Assembly (NCBI RefSeq): GCF_003751785.1
Contig: NZ_RKIE01000001.1
Coordinates: forward strand, 1,341,564-1,405,563
Origin: Frigoribacterium sp. PhB160
Lineage (GTDB): Bacteria > Actinomycetota > Actinomycetes > Actinomycetales > Microbacteriaceae
Length of the DNA: 64,000 nucleotides
Direction: 5' to 3'
Shown: positions 32,474-39,660 of the stretch, piece by piece
How the letters are laid out: every line of letters begins with the position of its first letter
Numbering within the stretch: the first letter of the stretch is position 1
Notes under the pieces: generated by a model
Told to the model about the DNA's origin: nothing
Databases searched by the model: none
The model's input: only the letters and a program-made list of their open reading frames with translations
Made by a program: the position numbers and the translations under genes

Positions 32474-34426
32474 GTGGGACTGCTGGACTTCATCCGCGGC
32501 GTGAGCAACGAGATCCGCCCGAACGTGCCGGTCGAGTACATCAACCACCTGACGAGCTCGGTCCTGAACCGGACGCCGGAGGACATGTGGCGGACGCAGC
32601 CCGCGCTGCGGTCGGTCGTGTCCTTCCGGGCGCGGAACGTCGCGCAGCTCGGCCTGCACACGTTCCAGCGCGACGGTGAGAGCCGCGAGCGGGTCCGGGA
32701 CAACCCGGTGGCGCAGCTGCTCCGCCGTCCGAACGCGCACCAGACGACATACGAACTCGTGTACGACCTCGTCGCGATGCTCGACCTCTACGACCGTGCG
32801 TACTGGGCGCTCGGCCCCGACGACGACGCGCCCTCGGGCTGGTCGATCCGCTCGGTGCCGGCACCGTGGGTGGTCGGCAAGGCGGGCGGGGACTTCTGGG
32901 GACCGGCCGAGTGGATCATCGCGCCCCCCGGCGAGGCTCAGTTCCGAGTCCCGGCGTCGGCGCTCATCTCGTTCATCGGCTGGTCGCCCCTCTCGAGCAC
33001 CAAGGGCACCCCGCCGATTGACGCGCTGAAGCAGACGCTCGCCGAGCAGATCAGCGCGCAGGAGTTCCGGCTGCAGATGTGGAAGCGCGGCGGCCGCGTC
33101 GGCACGTACCTGACCCGCCCGGCTACGGCGCCGGCGTGGGACAAGACCGCTCGCGAGCGATTCCGTGACTCGTTCGCGCAGTACACGGCCAGCGGCGCCA
33201 AGGCCGGCGGGACGCCTCTACTCGAGGACGGCATCGAGATGAAGCGCGTGGGCTTCACGGCCCGCGAGGAGGAGTACATCGAGTCGGCGAAGCTCGCCAT
33301 CTCGACGGTCGCTTCGGTCTACCACGTGAACCCGACCATGATCGGGCAGCTCGACAACGCCAACTTCGCGAACGTCCGCGAGTTCCGTCGCATGCTCTAC
33401 ACAGAGACGCTCGGCCCCCTCATCGCGCAGATCGAGGACCGGCTGAACGCGTTCTTGGTGCCGCAGCTGACGGACGACGATGGGGTCTACGTCGAGTTCA
33501 ACATCGGCGAGAAGCTGCAGGGCTCGTTCGAGGAGCAGGCCGCGGTGCTGTCGACCTCGACGGGGTCCCCGTGGATGACGCGGAACGAGGCCCGGTCGCG
33601 GAACAACCTCCCGGCGATCGAGGGTGGCGACGAGCTCGTGACGCCTCTGAACGTCCTCATCGGCGGGCAGGCGTCGCCGCAGGATGGCGGCACACCGATC
33701 GGCACCCTCGCGGCCCTGGCCGAGCTGGTGCAGCGGCGCGCACCGCACACCGTGCGTGTGAATGCCGACGAGCAGCCCCCGGACGAGGACGACGTCGCCG
33801 ACCTGGGCGAGACGTTCTCGGCGTTCTTCAAGCGGCAGCGACGGGTCGTCCTCTCGGCTCTCGGCGCTAAGGCCCCCGAGTGGTGGGACGAGGACCGATG
33901 GAACGAGGAGCTGGCCGACGACTTGCTCGGCAACTCCACGGCCCTCACCAGGACCGTGGGGCGGCGCACGCTGCGCAGCGCGGGGTTGGACCCCGACGCC
34001 TACGACACGGAGCGCACGCGCGCGTACCTCGCCGCAGTGGCGGCGTCGACGGCGCGCGGGGTGAACCGGGCGACGAAGGCGCAGCTCGACGCAGCACTCG
34101 ACGCTGACGAACCGCAGGACGCCCTGCGGAACGTCTTCGACGTGTCGGAGGACGCGCGCTCGGCCGAGGCGGGCCAGACCCTGGCGACGGGGCTGGCCGC
34201 GTTCGCTGCGGTCGAGTCCGTGAAGCAGGTGGCGCCCGAGAAGGCGACGAAGACGTGGATCGTCACGTCGGCGGATCCGCGGGCGTCGCACGCGTCACTG
34301 AACGGCGAGACGGTCGGCATCGACGACACGTTCTCGAACGGGGCCAAGTGGCCGGGCGACGCGACGGCCCTCGACGTCGACGACATCGCGGGCTGCCAGT
34401 GCGCGGTCGAGATCAACCTGCCGTAG
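32474..34426 (+). CDS. portal protein fused to MuF-like head morphogenesis domain
   Basis: A 650-aa protein from GTG 32474. Residues 1 to about 410 are an HK97-type portal (VVSFRARNVAQLGLHTFQRD, FRLQMWKRGGRVGTYLTRP, NFANVREFRRMLYTETLGPL). The C-terminal about 200 residues are MuF-like, ending in the metal-site-like segment TWIVTSADPRASHASLNGE, FSNGAKWPGD, DIAGCQCAVEINL. In many phages these are two genes; here there is one continuous frame, so some MuF domains would sit on the portal ring inside the head. Confidence 0.9.
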   Translation: MGLLDFIRGVSNEIRPNVPVEYINHLTSSVLNRTPEDMWRTQPALRSVVSFRARNVAQLGLHTFQRDGESRERVRDNPVAQLLRRPNAHQTTYELVYDLVAMLDLYDRAYWALGPDDDAPSGWSIRSVPAPWVVGKAGGDFWGPAEWIIAPPGEAQFRVPASALISFIGWSPLSSTKGTPPIDALKQTLAEQISAQEFRLQMWKRGGRVGTYLTRPATAPAWDKTARERFRDSFAQYTASGAKAGGTPLLEDGIEMKRVGFTAREEEYIESAKLAISTVASVYHVNPTMIGQLDNANFANVREFRRMLYTETLGPLIAQIEDRLNAFLVPQLTDDDGVYVEFNIGEKLQGSFEEQAAVLSTSTGSPWMTRNEARSRNNLPAIEGGDELVTPLNVLIGGQASPQDGGTPIGTLAALAELVQRRAPHTVRVNADEQPPDEDDVADLGETFSAFFKRQRRVVLSALGAKAPEWWDEDRWNEELADDLLGNSTALTRTVGRRTLRSAGLDPDAYDTERTRAYLAAVAASTARGVNRATKAQLDAALDADEPQDALRNVFDVSEDARSAEAGQTLATGLAAFAAVESVKQVAPEKATKTWIVTSADPRASHASLNGETVGIDDTFSNGAKWPGDATALDVDDIAGCQCAVEINLP

Positions 34427-34435
34427 GAGGCGACC

Positions 34436-35182
34436 ATGACCACGAAGATCAAGACGACCACGCCGGCCCTGCGCATGAAGGCAGGGCCGGAGGACGGGCT
34501 CGAGGAGGGCCAGTTCATGGTCTACCCCTCGACGTTCACCCGGACGCCGGACTCGTACGGCGACGTCGTCGCACCGGGCGCGTTCCTGCAGACCATCGAG
34601 GAGTGGAAGGCCTCGGGCCACACCCTGCCGGGACTCTTCGGGCACCGGCTCGACGACCCCGACTTCTACGTCGCGGGCGCGCTCGACATGGGTGAGGACG
34701 AGCACGGCTGGTGGGTGAAGGGCGAGTTCGACCTCGAGTCGCCGAAGGGCCCGCAGGTGTACCGCCTCGTGAAGGGCGGCCGGCTGAACCAGCTGTCCTT
34801 CGCGTTCGACGTCCTCGAGGAGGGCGTCGTCGACCTCGGTGACGGGGAGACGGCCAACGAGCTGCGCCGCCTGAAGGTCTACGAGTTCTCGTTCGTGCCG
34901 ATCGGCGCGAACCAGGACACCAGCATCGTCGCGGTCAAGGCGGTCACCGACCAGCTGACCGCCGACGTGAAGGAAGGACGCGTGCTCGCGTCCAAGCACA
35001 TCGACTCCCTGCGCGCCGCGCAGGAGGCAATCGGGGCCGTCATCACGGCGGCCCTCGGAACCGATGACGACAGCAAGGCCAGCGACGCCAAGGCCAAGGA
35101 CGAGGAGCTCGCGAGAGCCAAGTCCGAGGAGCTGCAGCGCTCGACCGCGGAGCTGCGATCCATCGAACTGTCCCTCATCTAG
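34436..35182 (+). CDS. HK97-family prohead protease
   Basis: A 248-aa maturation protease. Catalytic residues are seen as His in GLFGHRLDDPDF and Ser in LNQLSFAFDVLEEG, with the flanking YPSTFTRTPDSYGDVVAPGA and VYEFSFVPIGANQDT typical of the U35/HK97 family. The C-terminal 80 residues are helical and may act as a scaffold before cleavage. AGGAGGCGACC precedes ATG 34436. Confidence 0.92.
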   Translation: MTTKIKTTTPALRMKAGPEDGLEEGQFMVYPSTFTRTPDSYGDVVAPGAFLQTIEEWKASGHTLPGLFGHRLDDPDFYVAGALDMGEDEHGWWVKGEFDLESPKGPQVYRLVKGGRLNQLSFAFDVLEEGVVDLGDGETANELRRLKVYEFSFVPIGANQDTSIVAVKAVTDQLTADVKEGRVLASKHIDSLRAAQEAIGAVITAALGTDDDSKASDAKAKDEELARAKSEELQRSTAELRSIELSLI

Positions 35183-35194
35183 GAAGGAGCCCAC

Positions 35195-36403
35195 ATGGGT
35201 CTCAAGGAACAGCTCGCCGCGGCCCGCAAGGACGCGAGCGAGTTCATCGCCCGGCTCAAGGCCGACGGCCACGAGGTCACCGACGCCGAGCTCGCCGAGG
35301 CGCGCACGAAGTCGGACCTCGTCAACGAGCTCGCCGCGAAGGTCGAGCGTCAGGACGCCCTGAAGGGCTTCAGCACCGTGACGGCCGTCGACGAGACGCC
35401 CGAGTCGAAGGCGCCCGCCCGCACCCTGGGCGAGCACTTCGCCAAGGCCGTCGGCGACACGCTCCGCGTCGCGCGCGGCCAGAAGGGCTTCTCGGTGTCC
35501 GCACCGGAGTTCAAGGCCGCCACCGACGCGCAGTCGATCCCCGCCGTCGTCGCCCCGGCGCTGACGACGATCGACACGAACATCGTCATCGGCACGCGCC
35601 GCCGCCTCACGGTCGCGGATCTCCTCGGCTCGGAGACGATCAGCGGCAACGCGCTGACGTACTTCGTCGAGGGTGCGCTCGAGGGCGACTTCGCCACGGT
35701 CGCCGAGCTCGGCAAGAAGCCGCAGTTGCACTTCGGTGACCCGACCCCCGTCACGGAGGCGCTCGCGAAGATCGCCGGGTTCCTCAAGGAGTCCGACGAG
35801 ATCCTCGAGGACGTCCCGTGGCTCATCTCGGCCATCAACAACCGGCTGCTGTACCAGCTCGGCCTCGTCGAGGAGAACCAGCTCCTCTCGGGCACGGGCA
35901 CGGGCGGCAACATCCGCGGCCTGCTCAACCGGTCGGGCGTGCAGGTCGTCGCCTCGGCGAACCGCACGGACAACGCGGACGCGCTGTTCCGGGCGATCAC
36001 CGCGGTCGGCCTGAACGGCGGCATCGAGGCGGACGGCCTGGTCATCAACCCGGCCGACTACCAGACGCTCCGTCTGGCGAAGGACGCCAACAACCAGTAC
36101 TACGGCGGCGGCTTCTTCGCCGGCGAGTACGGGCAGGGCGGCATCGTCCAGCAGCCGCCCGTCTGGGGCCTCCGCACTGTCGTGACCCCGGCGATCGCCG
36201 CCGGCACCGCGCTGGTCGGTGCCTACGGCCAGGCCGCGTCCGTCATCCGCAAGGGCGGCGTCCGCGTCGAGACGACCAACTCGGACGTCGACGACTTCGA
36301 GTACAACCGCGTGACGGTCCGTGCGGAGGAGCGCCTCGCTCTCGCCGTGCGCCGCCCCGCCGGCTTCGCGAAGGTCACGTTCTCGTCGGTCGCCCCGGCG
36401 TGA
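35195..36403 (+). CDS. HK97-fold major capsid protein
   Basis: A 402-aa capsid protein. The first about 110 residues are a helical, charged delta domain (QLAAARKDASEFIARLKADG) probably removed by the protease. The mature part shows the HK97 fold: DLLGSETISGNALTYFVE, SDEILEDVPWLISAINNRLL, GTGTGGNIRGLLNRSGVQV, AGEYGQGGIVQQPPVWGLR, VRAEERLALAVRRPAGFAKV. AGGAAGGAGCCC precedes ATG 35195. Confidence 0.95.
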   Translation: MGLKEQLAAARKDASEFIARLKADGHEVTDAELAEARTKSDLVNELAAKVERQDALKGFSTVTAVDETPESKAPARTLGEHFAKAVGDTLRVARGQKGFSVSAPEFKAATDAQSIPAVVAPALTTIDTNIVIGTRRRLTVADLLGSETISGNALTYFVEGALEGDFATVAELGKKPQLHFGDPTPVTEALAKIAGFLKESDEILEDVPWLISAINNRLLYQLGLVEENQLLSGTGTGGNIRGLLNRSGVQVVASANRTDNADALFRAITAVGLNGGIEADGLVINPADYQTLRLAKDANNQYYGGGFFAGEYGQGGIVQQPPVWGLRTVVTPAIAAGTALVGAYGQAASVIRKGGVRVETTNSDVDDFEYNRVTVRAEERLALAVRRPAGFAKVTFSSVAPA

Positions 36404-36409
36404 TCCCCG

Positions 36410-36439
36410 GGCGGGGCTGGCCTTCGGGCTGGCCCCGCC
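36410..36439 (+). terminator. hairpin after capsid gene
   Basis: Arms GGCGGGGC (36410-36417) and GCCCCGCC (36432-36439) pair perfectly with a 14-base loop and no T run. Such hairpins after capsid genes help raise capsid mRNA relative to downstream connectors. Confidence 0.5.
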
Positions 36440-36465
36440 TCCACCTCTGACCGAAGGGAGTCCTG

Positions 36466-36654
36466 ATGGGGCTCAAGGAGTACCGCCACAACGGCGGCAC
36501 GTACCAGTTCGACACCGACCAGGTGCCGAAGGGGGCCGTCCTCGTCGACGACGCTCTCGCCGCCGAACTCGCGCAGCTCGAGGCCGAGCACAACGCGCAG
36601 ACGAAGCAGCAGCCGGCGCCGCGAAACAAGGCCCGCGCGGCCGACACGAAGTAG
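36466..36654 (+). CDS. small hypothetical head-region protein
   Basis: A 62-aa protein starting MGLKEYRHNGGTYQFDTDQV, preceded by GAAGGGAG. It resembles small proteins found between capsid and connector genes in actinophages. The C-terminus is basic and probably disordered. Confidence 0.65.
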   Translation: MGLKEYRHNGGTYQFDTDQVPKGAVLVDDALAAELAQLEAEHNAQTKQQPAPRNKARAADTK

Positions 36655-36663
36655 GAGGCCACC

Positions 36664-37218
36664 GTGGCAGAGCTCGACTCGTTCGCGAAGCCCGAGGACA
36701 TGGAGGAACGCACCGAGGGGGCCATCCCCGCGACGCGCCCGTTCCTCGACACAGCTCTCGCCGCGGCCTCCCGCGCTATCCGCGACTACTGCGGCTGGCA
36801 CATCGCCCCTGTCGCCGAGCAGGTGCAGTACGTCGGCGGACGCGACGCCGTGTTCCTCCCCACCCGGAGGATCGCGGCGCTCGTGTCCGTCGTCAACGAC
36901 GGCACCACGCTCGACACGGGGGCGCTCGACTTCGACGAGGACACCGGTCAGGTGTTCGGCCACCGCTGGTCGACGCGACGCCGCGGCCTCGTCATCACCT
37001 ATCGGCACGGCCTCGACGAGGTCCCGTCCTTCATCCAGGACCTGACTCTGCAGATCGCCGCCCGCGCCCTCGGGTCGCCGCTCGGCGTCATCCGCGAGCA
37101 GTCCCTCGCGTCGTCGATCACGTGGACGGCCACCGCGGCCGGCGTCGCAGGCGGCACTGTGCTGATGCAGCACGAGCAGGAAGCCCTCGCGGCGTACCGG
37201 GTCGGGTGGCACTTGTGA
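36664..37218 (+). CDS. head-tail connector (adaptor)
   Basis: A 184-aa connector of the HK97 gp6/SPP1 gp15 type, expected to sit under the portal ring. Typical features are the N-terminal helix DTALAAASRAIRDYCGWHIAP and the later strand-rich SVVNDGTTLDTGALDFDEDT with VITYRHGLDEVPSFIQDLTL. GTG 36664 follows AGGAGGCCACC; the stop overlaps the next gene. Confidence 0.85.
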   Translation: MAELDSFAKPEDMEERTEGAIPATRPFLDTALAAASRAIRDYCGWHIAPVAEQVQYVGGRDAVFLPTRRIAALVSVVNDGTTLDTGALDFDEDTGQVFGHRWSTRRRGLVITYRHGLDEVPSFIQDLTLQIAARALGSPLGVIREQSLASSITWTATAAGVAGGTVLMQHEQEALAAYRVGWHL

Positions 37219-37553
37219 GGGCGTCCTTCGCCCGGCTCACCATCGTCCGGTTGCGCTACCCGAAGCGTGTCGACCGGGGGACCGAGGTCACCGACTACAC
37301 CGCGGTGCCCGACGAGCTCGACATCAAGCGGTGCTGGTACGAACCGACGTCGTCCGTGGAGGACACGGACGCTCGCAGCGCGGTCCTCACGGGCTACACG
37401 GTTGACGCCCCGTCGGGCGCGGACATCGTCGCGTCGGATCACGTCCGCATCGCCGGTGTGGAGCACGAGGTCGACGGTCAGCCGCTCGACATCCCGTCCC
37501 CGACCGGCGTCCTCGACTCCGTCCGCCTGACGACCAAACGCTGGGAGGGCTGA
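37215..37553 (+). CDS. head closure protein (putative)
   Basis: A 112-aa beta-rich protein (RASFARLTIVRLRYPKRVDR, DHVRIAGVEHEVDGQPLDI) between adaptor and neck genes; size and order fit the stopper that closes the head after packaging. GTG 37215 overlaps the upstream stop, and its own stop overlaps the next ATG. Confidence 0.72.
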   Translation: MRASFARLTIVRLRYPKRVDRGTEVTDYTAVPDELDIKRCWYEPTSSVEDTDARSAVLTGYTVDAPSGADIVASDHVRIAGVEHEVDGQPLDIPSPTGVLDSVRLTTKRWEG

Positions 37554-37807
37554 TGCCGAGCAAGGTCCGCATCGAGATCACCCCGGGCGCCATCCAGGAG
37601 ATCCTGAAGTCGGCCGAGGTGCAGGCTGACCTCCGGGACCGTGCTGAGCGCATCGCGTCCGCGGCAGGCAGCAGCGAGGACTACGAGGTCGACACCCGCG
37701 TCGGTCGCACTCGCGCCCGAGCATCCGTCCGCACAGCCTCGTTCGAGGCCATGCGCGACGAGGCTGAGAACCGCACGCTGACCCGAGCGCTGGATGCCGG
37801 CCGGTGA
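37553..37807 (+). CDS. neck / HK97 gp10-like protein (putative)
   Basis: An 84-aa protein (MPSKVRIEITPGAIQEILKS, AERIASAAGSSEDYEVDTRV) of the small gp10-like type, located between closure and tail-terminator genes. It is shorter than the usual 110-150 residues. It overlaps both neighbours by one to four bases. Confidence 0.7.
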   Translation: MPSKVRIEITPGAIQEILKSAEVQADLRDRAERIASAAGSSEDYEVDTRVGRTRARASVRTASFEAMRDEAENRTLTRALDAGR

Positions 37808-38220
37808 GCGCGGAGCTGATCCTCGCCCCCGACCCAGTAGAGGTCGTCGTGGCCGAACTGGCCCGCGTGCTGCCGACCGTCGACGGCTACACCAAGGCAG
37901 TAGCAGGTGGCTACGTTCCCTCACCCCGGCCCGCGCTATTCGTGCGCGTGCGCTCGGTGGGCGGCGCGCAGGACGACGTCGCCCACCTGACGCCCACTGT
38001 CACCGTCGAGGCGTACGCGTCGAGCGACGGTGCCGCCGCCAGGCTCGGGTGGGTCTGCCACGCGATCATGCTCGCCGCGGGCCGCAACCTCAGCGTGGGC
38101 GGCCACCCCTGCAGCAGCGTCGGAGTCTTCTCCCTGCCGCAGGACCTCCCTGATCCGACAACGGACCAGTCACGATCCACCGCGACGTACGCGGTGTCGC
38201 TCCGCGGCGTCGTCGCGTAG
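37804..38220 (+). CDS. tail terminator (putative)
   Basis: A 138-aa protein with ALFVRVRSVGGAQDDVAHLT and PTVTVEAYASSDGAAARLGW, a pattern seen in tail-completion proteins of siphoviruses. It directly precedes the tail tube gene, where the terminator that ends tube growth is expected. Confidence 0.78.
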   Translation: MSAELILAPDPVEVVVAELARVLPTVDGYTKAVAGGYVPSPRPALFVRVRSVGGAQDDVAHLTPTVTVEAYASSDGAAARLGWVCHAIMLAAGRNLSVGGHPCSSVGVFSLPQDLPDPTTDQSRSTATYAVSLRGVVA

Positions 38221-38282
38221 CACCCACCACACCCATGGCCGCCCCGGGCGGTCTTCCTGCTGCCCGGAAAGGGGCTCACACC

Positions 38283-38894
38283 ATGGTCAACAACGCCTCA
38301 CGCGTCATCAACGGCAAGCCGGTCGCGGCCGGCGGAGTCGCCGTCGGCCCCCTCGGCACGCCGCTGCCCGAGACCGCCATCGCCGTCCTCGACGAGGCGC
38401 TCATCCGCGCCGGCTACATCAGCGAGGGCGGCGTCACGAAGTCCGAGTCCCGCGACGTCAACGAGCTGAAGGACTGGGGCGGCATCACCGTCAAGAAGTC
38501 GACCACCGGCTTCGCGGTGACCCTCGCCTTCCAGTTCCTCGAGTACCTCAACCCCGTCGGCGCCCGCGCCGTCTACGGCGACAGCGCGGTCACGGTCACC
38601 GCCGCCACCGCCGAGCACGGCGAGCAGATGAAGGTCGCCGTCTCCGGGCAGGAGGCACCGCACCTGTCCTGGTGCTTCGACATGGCCGACGGCGACGCGC
38701 ACCTCAAGGTCAACGTCCCCGACGGGCAGATCACGGAGACGGGCGACACCCCGTACTCGAACAGCGACGGGGCCGTGCGCGACGTCACCCTCTCCGCCTA
38801 CCCGGACGAGTTCGGGGTGCTCATTTACGAGCTCACCGACGACGGCCGCAAGACCCCCGTCGTCACCACGGCGGACATCACGCCCGGCGCGTAG
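38283..38894 (+). CDS. major tail protein (tube)
   Basis: A 203-aa tube protein. It is rich in Gly, Thr and beta strands (GGITVKKSTTGFAVTLAFQF, YLNPVGARAVYGDSAVTVTA, TLSAYPDEFGVLIYELTDDG). Placement between the terminator and the frameshifted chaperone genes supports the call. ATG 38283 follows GGAAAGGGGCTCACACC. Confidence 0.85.
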   Translation: MVNNASRVINGKPVAAGGVAVGPLGTPLPETAIAVLDEALIRAGYISEGGVTKSESRDVNELKDWGGITVKKSTTGFAVTLAFQFLEYLNPVGARAVYGDSAVTVTAATAEHGEQMKVAVSGQEAPHLSWCFDMADGDAHLKVNVPDGQITETGDTPYSNSDGAVRDVTLSAYPDEFGVLIYELTDDGRKTPVVTTADITPGA

Positions 38895-38983
38895 CCGGAC
38901 CAGATCAGTGGGCCGGGAAGACGGGACTCCTCCCGGCCCACTGTCACCCCCACCGGAGTCCCGACACCAGAAGGAGTCCCACC

Positions 38984-39283
38984 ATGGTCTACGAAGTCCC
39001 CGCGTCGAAGGCGTCGGTCGATCAGAACGTGTTCACGTTCAAGATCCCCGGCGACCGCCGCACCCACAAGGTCCCCAAGCTGCGGTTCATCAAGCCCTCG
39101 CTGATGCGAGAGATGGACGCGCAGGCCAACCGCATCGACCGCGTCTACGCCCTCCTCGAGCACTACGTGCCCGGCGTCGTCGACAAGTTCGAGTCCCTCG
39201 ACCAGCTCGAGGCCCTGTACGAGAACTGGGCCAAGGAGTCGGGCGTCAGCGTGGGGGAATCCTCGGCCTCCTCCGAGTCCTAG
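38984..39283 (+). CDS. tail assembly chaperone, short (G-type) product
   Basis: A 99-aa protein (FTFKIPGDRRTHKVPKLRFI, MREMDAQANRIDRVYALLEH) located between tube and tape-measure genes, the place of lambda gpG. AAGGAGTCCCACC precedes ATG 38984. Near its 3' end a GGGGGAA slip site would let some ribosomes enter the -1 frame and make a longer product. Confidence 0.85.
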   Translation: MVYEVPASKASVDQNVFTFKIPGDRRTHKVPKLRFIKPSLMREMDAQANRIDRVYALLEHYVPGVVDKFESLDQLEALYENWAKESGVSVGESSASSES

Positions 39284-39645
39284 ACGCTCACGAGGAGGCC
39301 ATCCGCTACGACCTCTTCTTGGCCGGGCGATCCCTCGACGATCTGGGATCGCCCGGGTTCTCGTGGCTCGACCTCCGGGCACTGCTCGTCTGGGCTCCCG
39401 CGAGCTCCGCCTACGCCCGATCCAACCTCGGCGCCGAGATCGCCTCCTGGGCCGACGTGCAGACGCATCTCCTCGCGTCCGTCGTCGACCTGCTCGCTGG
39501 CGCCAATTGGCAGCGCGCGGGCAAGAAGGGCGGCTCGAAGCCCAAGCCGTTGAAGCGCCCGGGCGGCGAGGTCAAGGTCGGCGGCGGCACCGTGATGGAG
39601 CTCGACGAGCTCGACAAGTTCCTGGGGTGGTCGCCCCGTCGATGA
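38984..39645 (+). CDS. tail assembly chaperone, long (GT-type) frameshift product
   Basis: Slipping back one base after codon GGG at 39254-39256 joins the first 91 codons to a -1 frame that reads GILGLLRVLDAHEEAIRYDL and ends at 39645 (WSPRR), giving about 220 aa. The second frame has no good start of its own, and the join restores a continuous helical protein. Both products assist tape measure and tube assembly in long-tailed phages. Confidence 0.8.
39253..39259 (+). other. -1 ribosomal frameshift site
   Basis: GGGGGAA lies in the zero frame as GTG GGG GAA. The P-site tRNA can re-pair with GGG one base back, leading to GGA ATC. This matches the kind of slippery site found in tail chaperone genes of many siphoviruses. 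Confidence 0.75.
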
Positions 39646-39660
39646 GGAAGGCGGTGGCGC

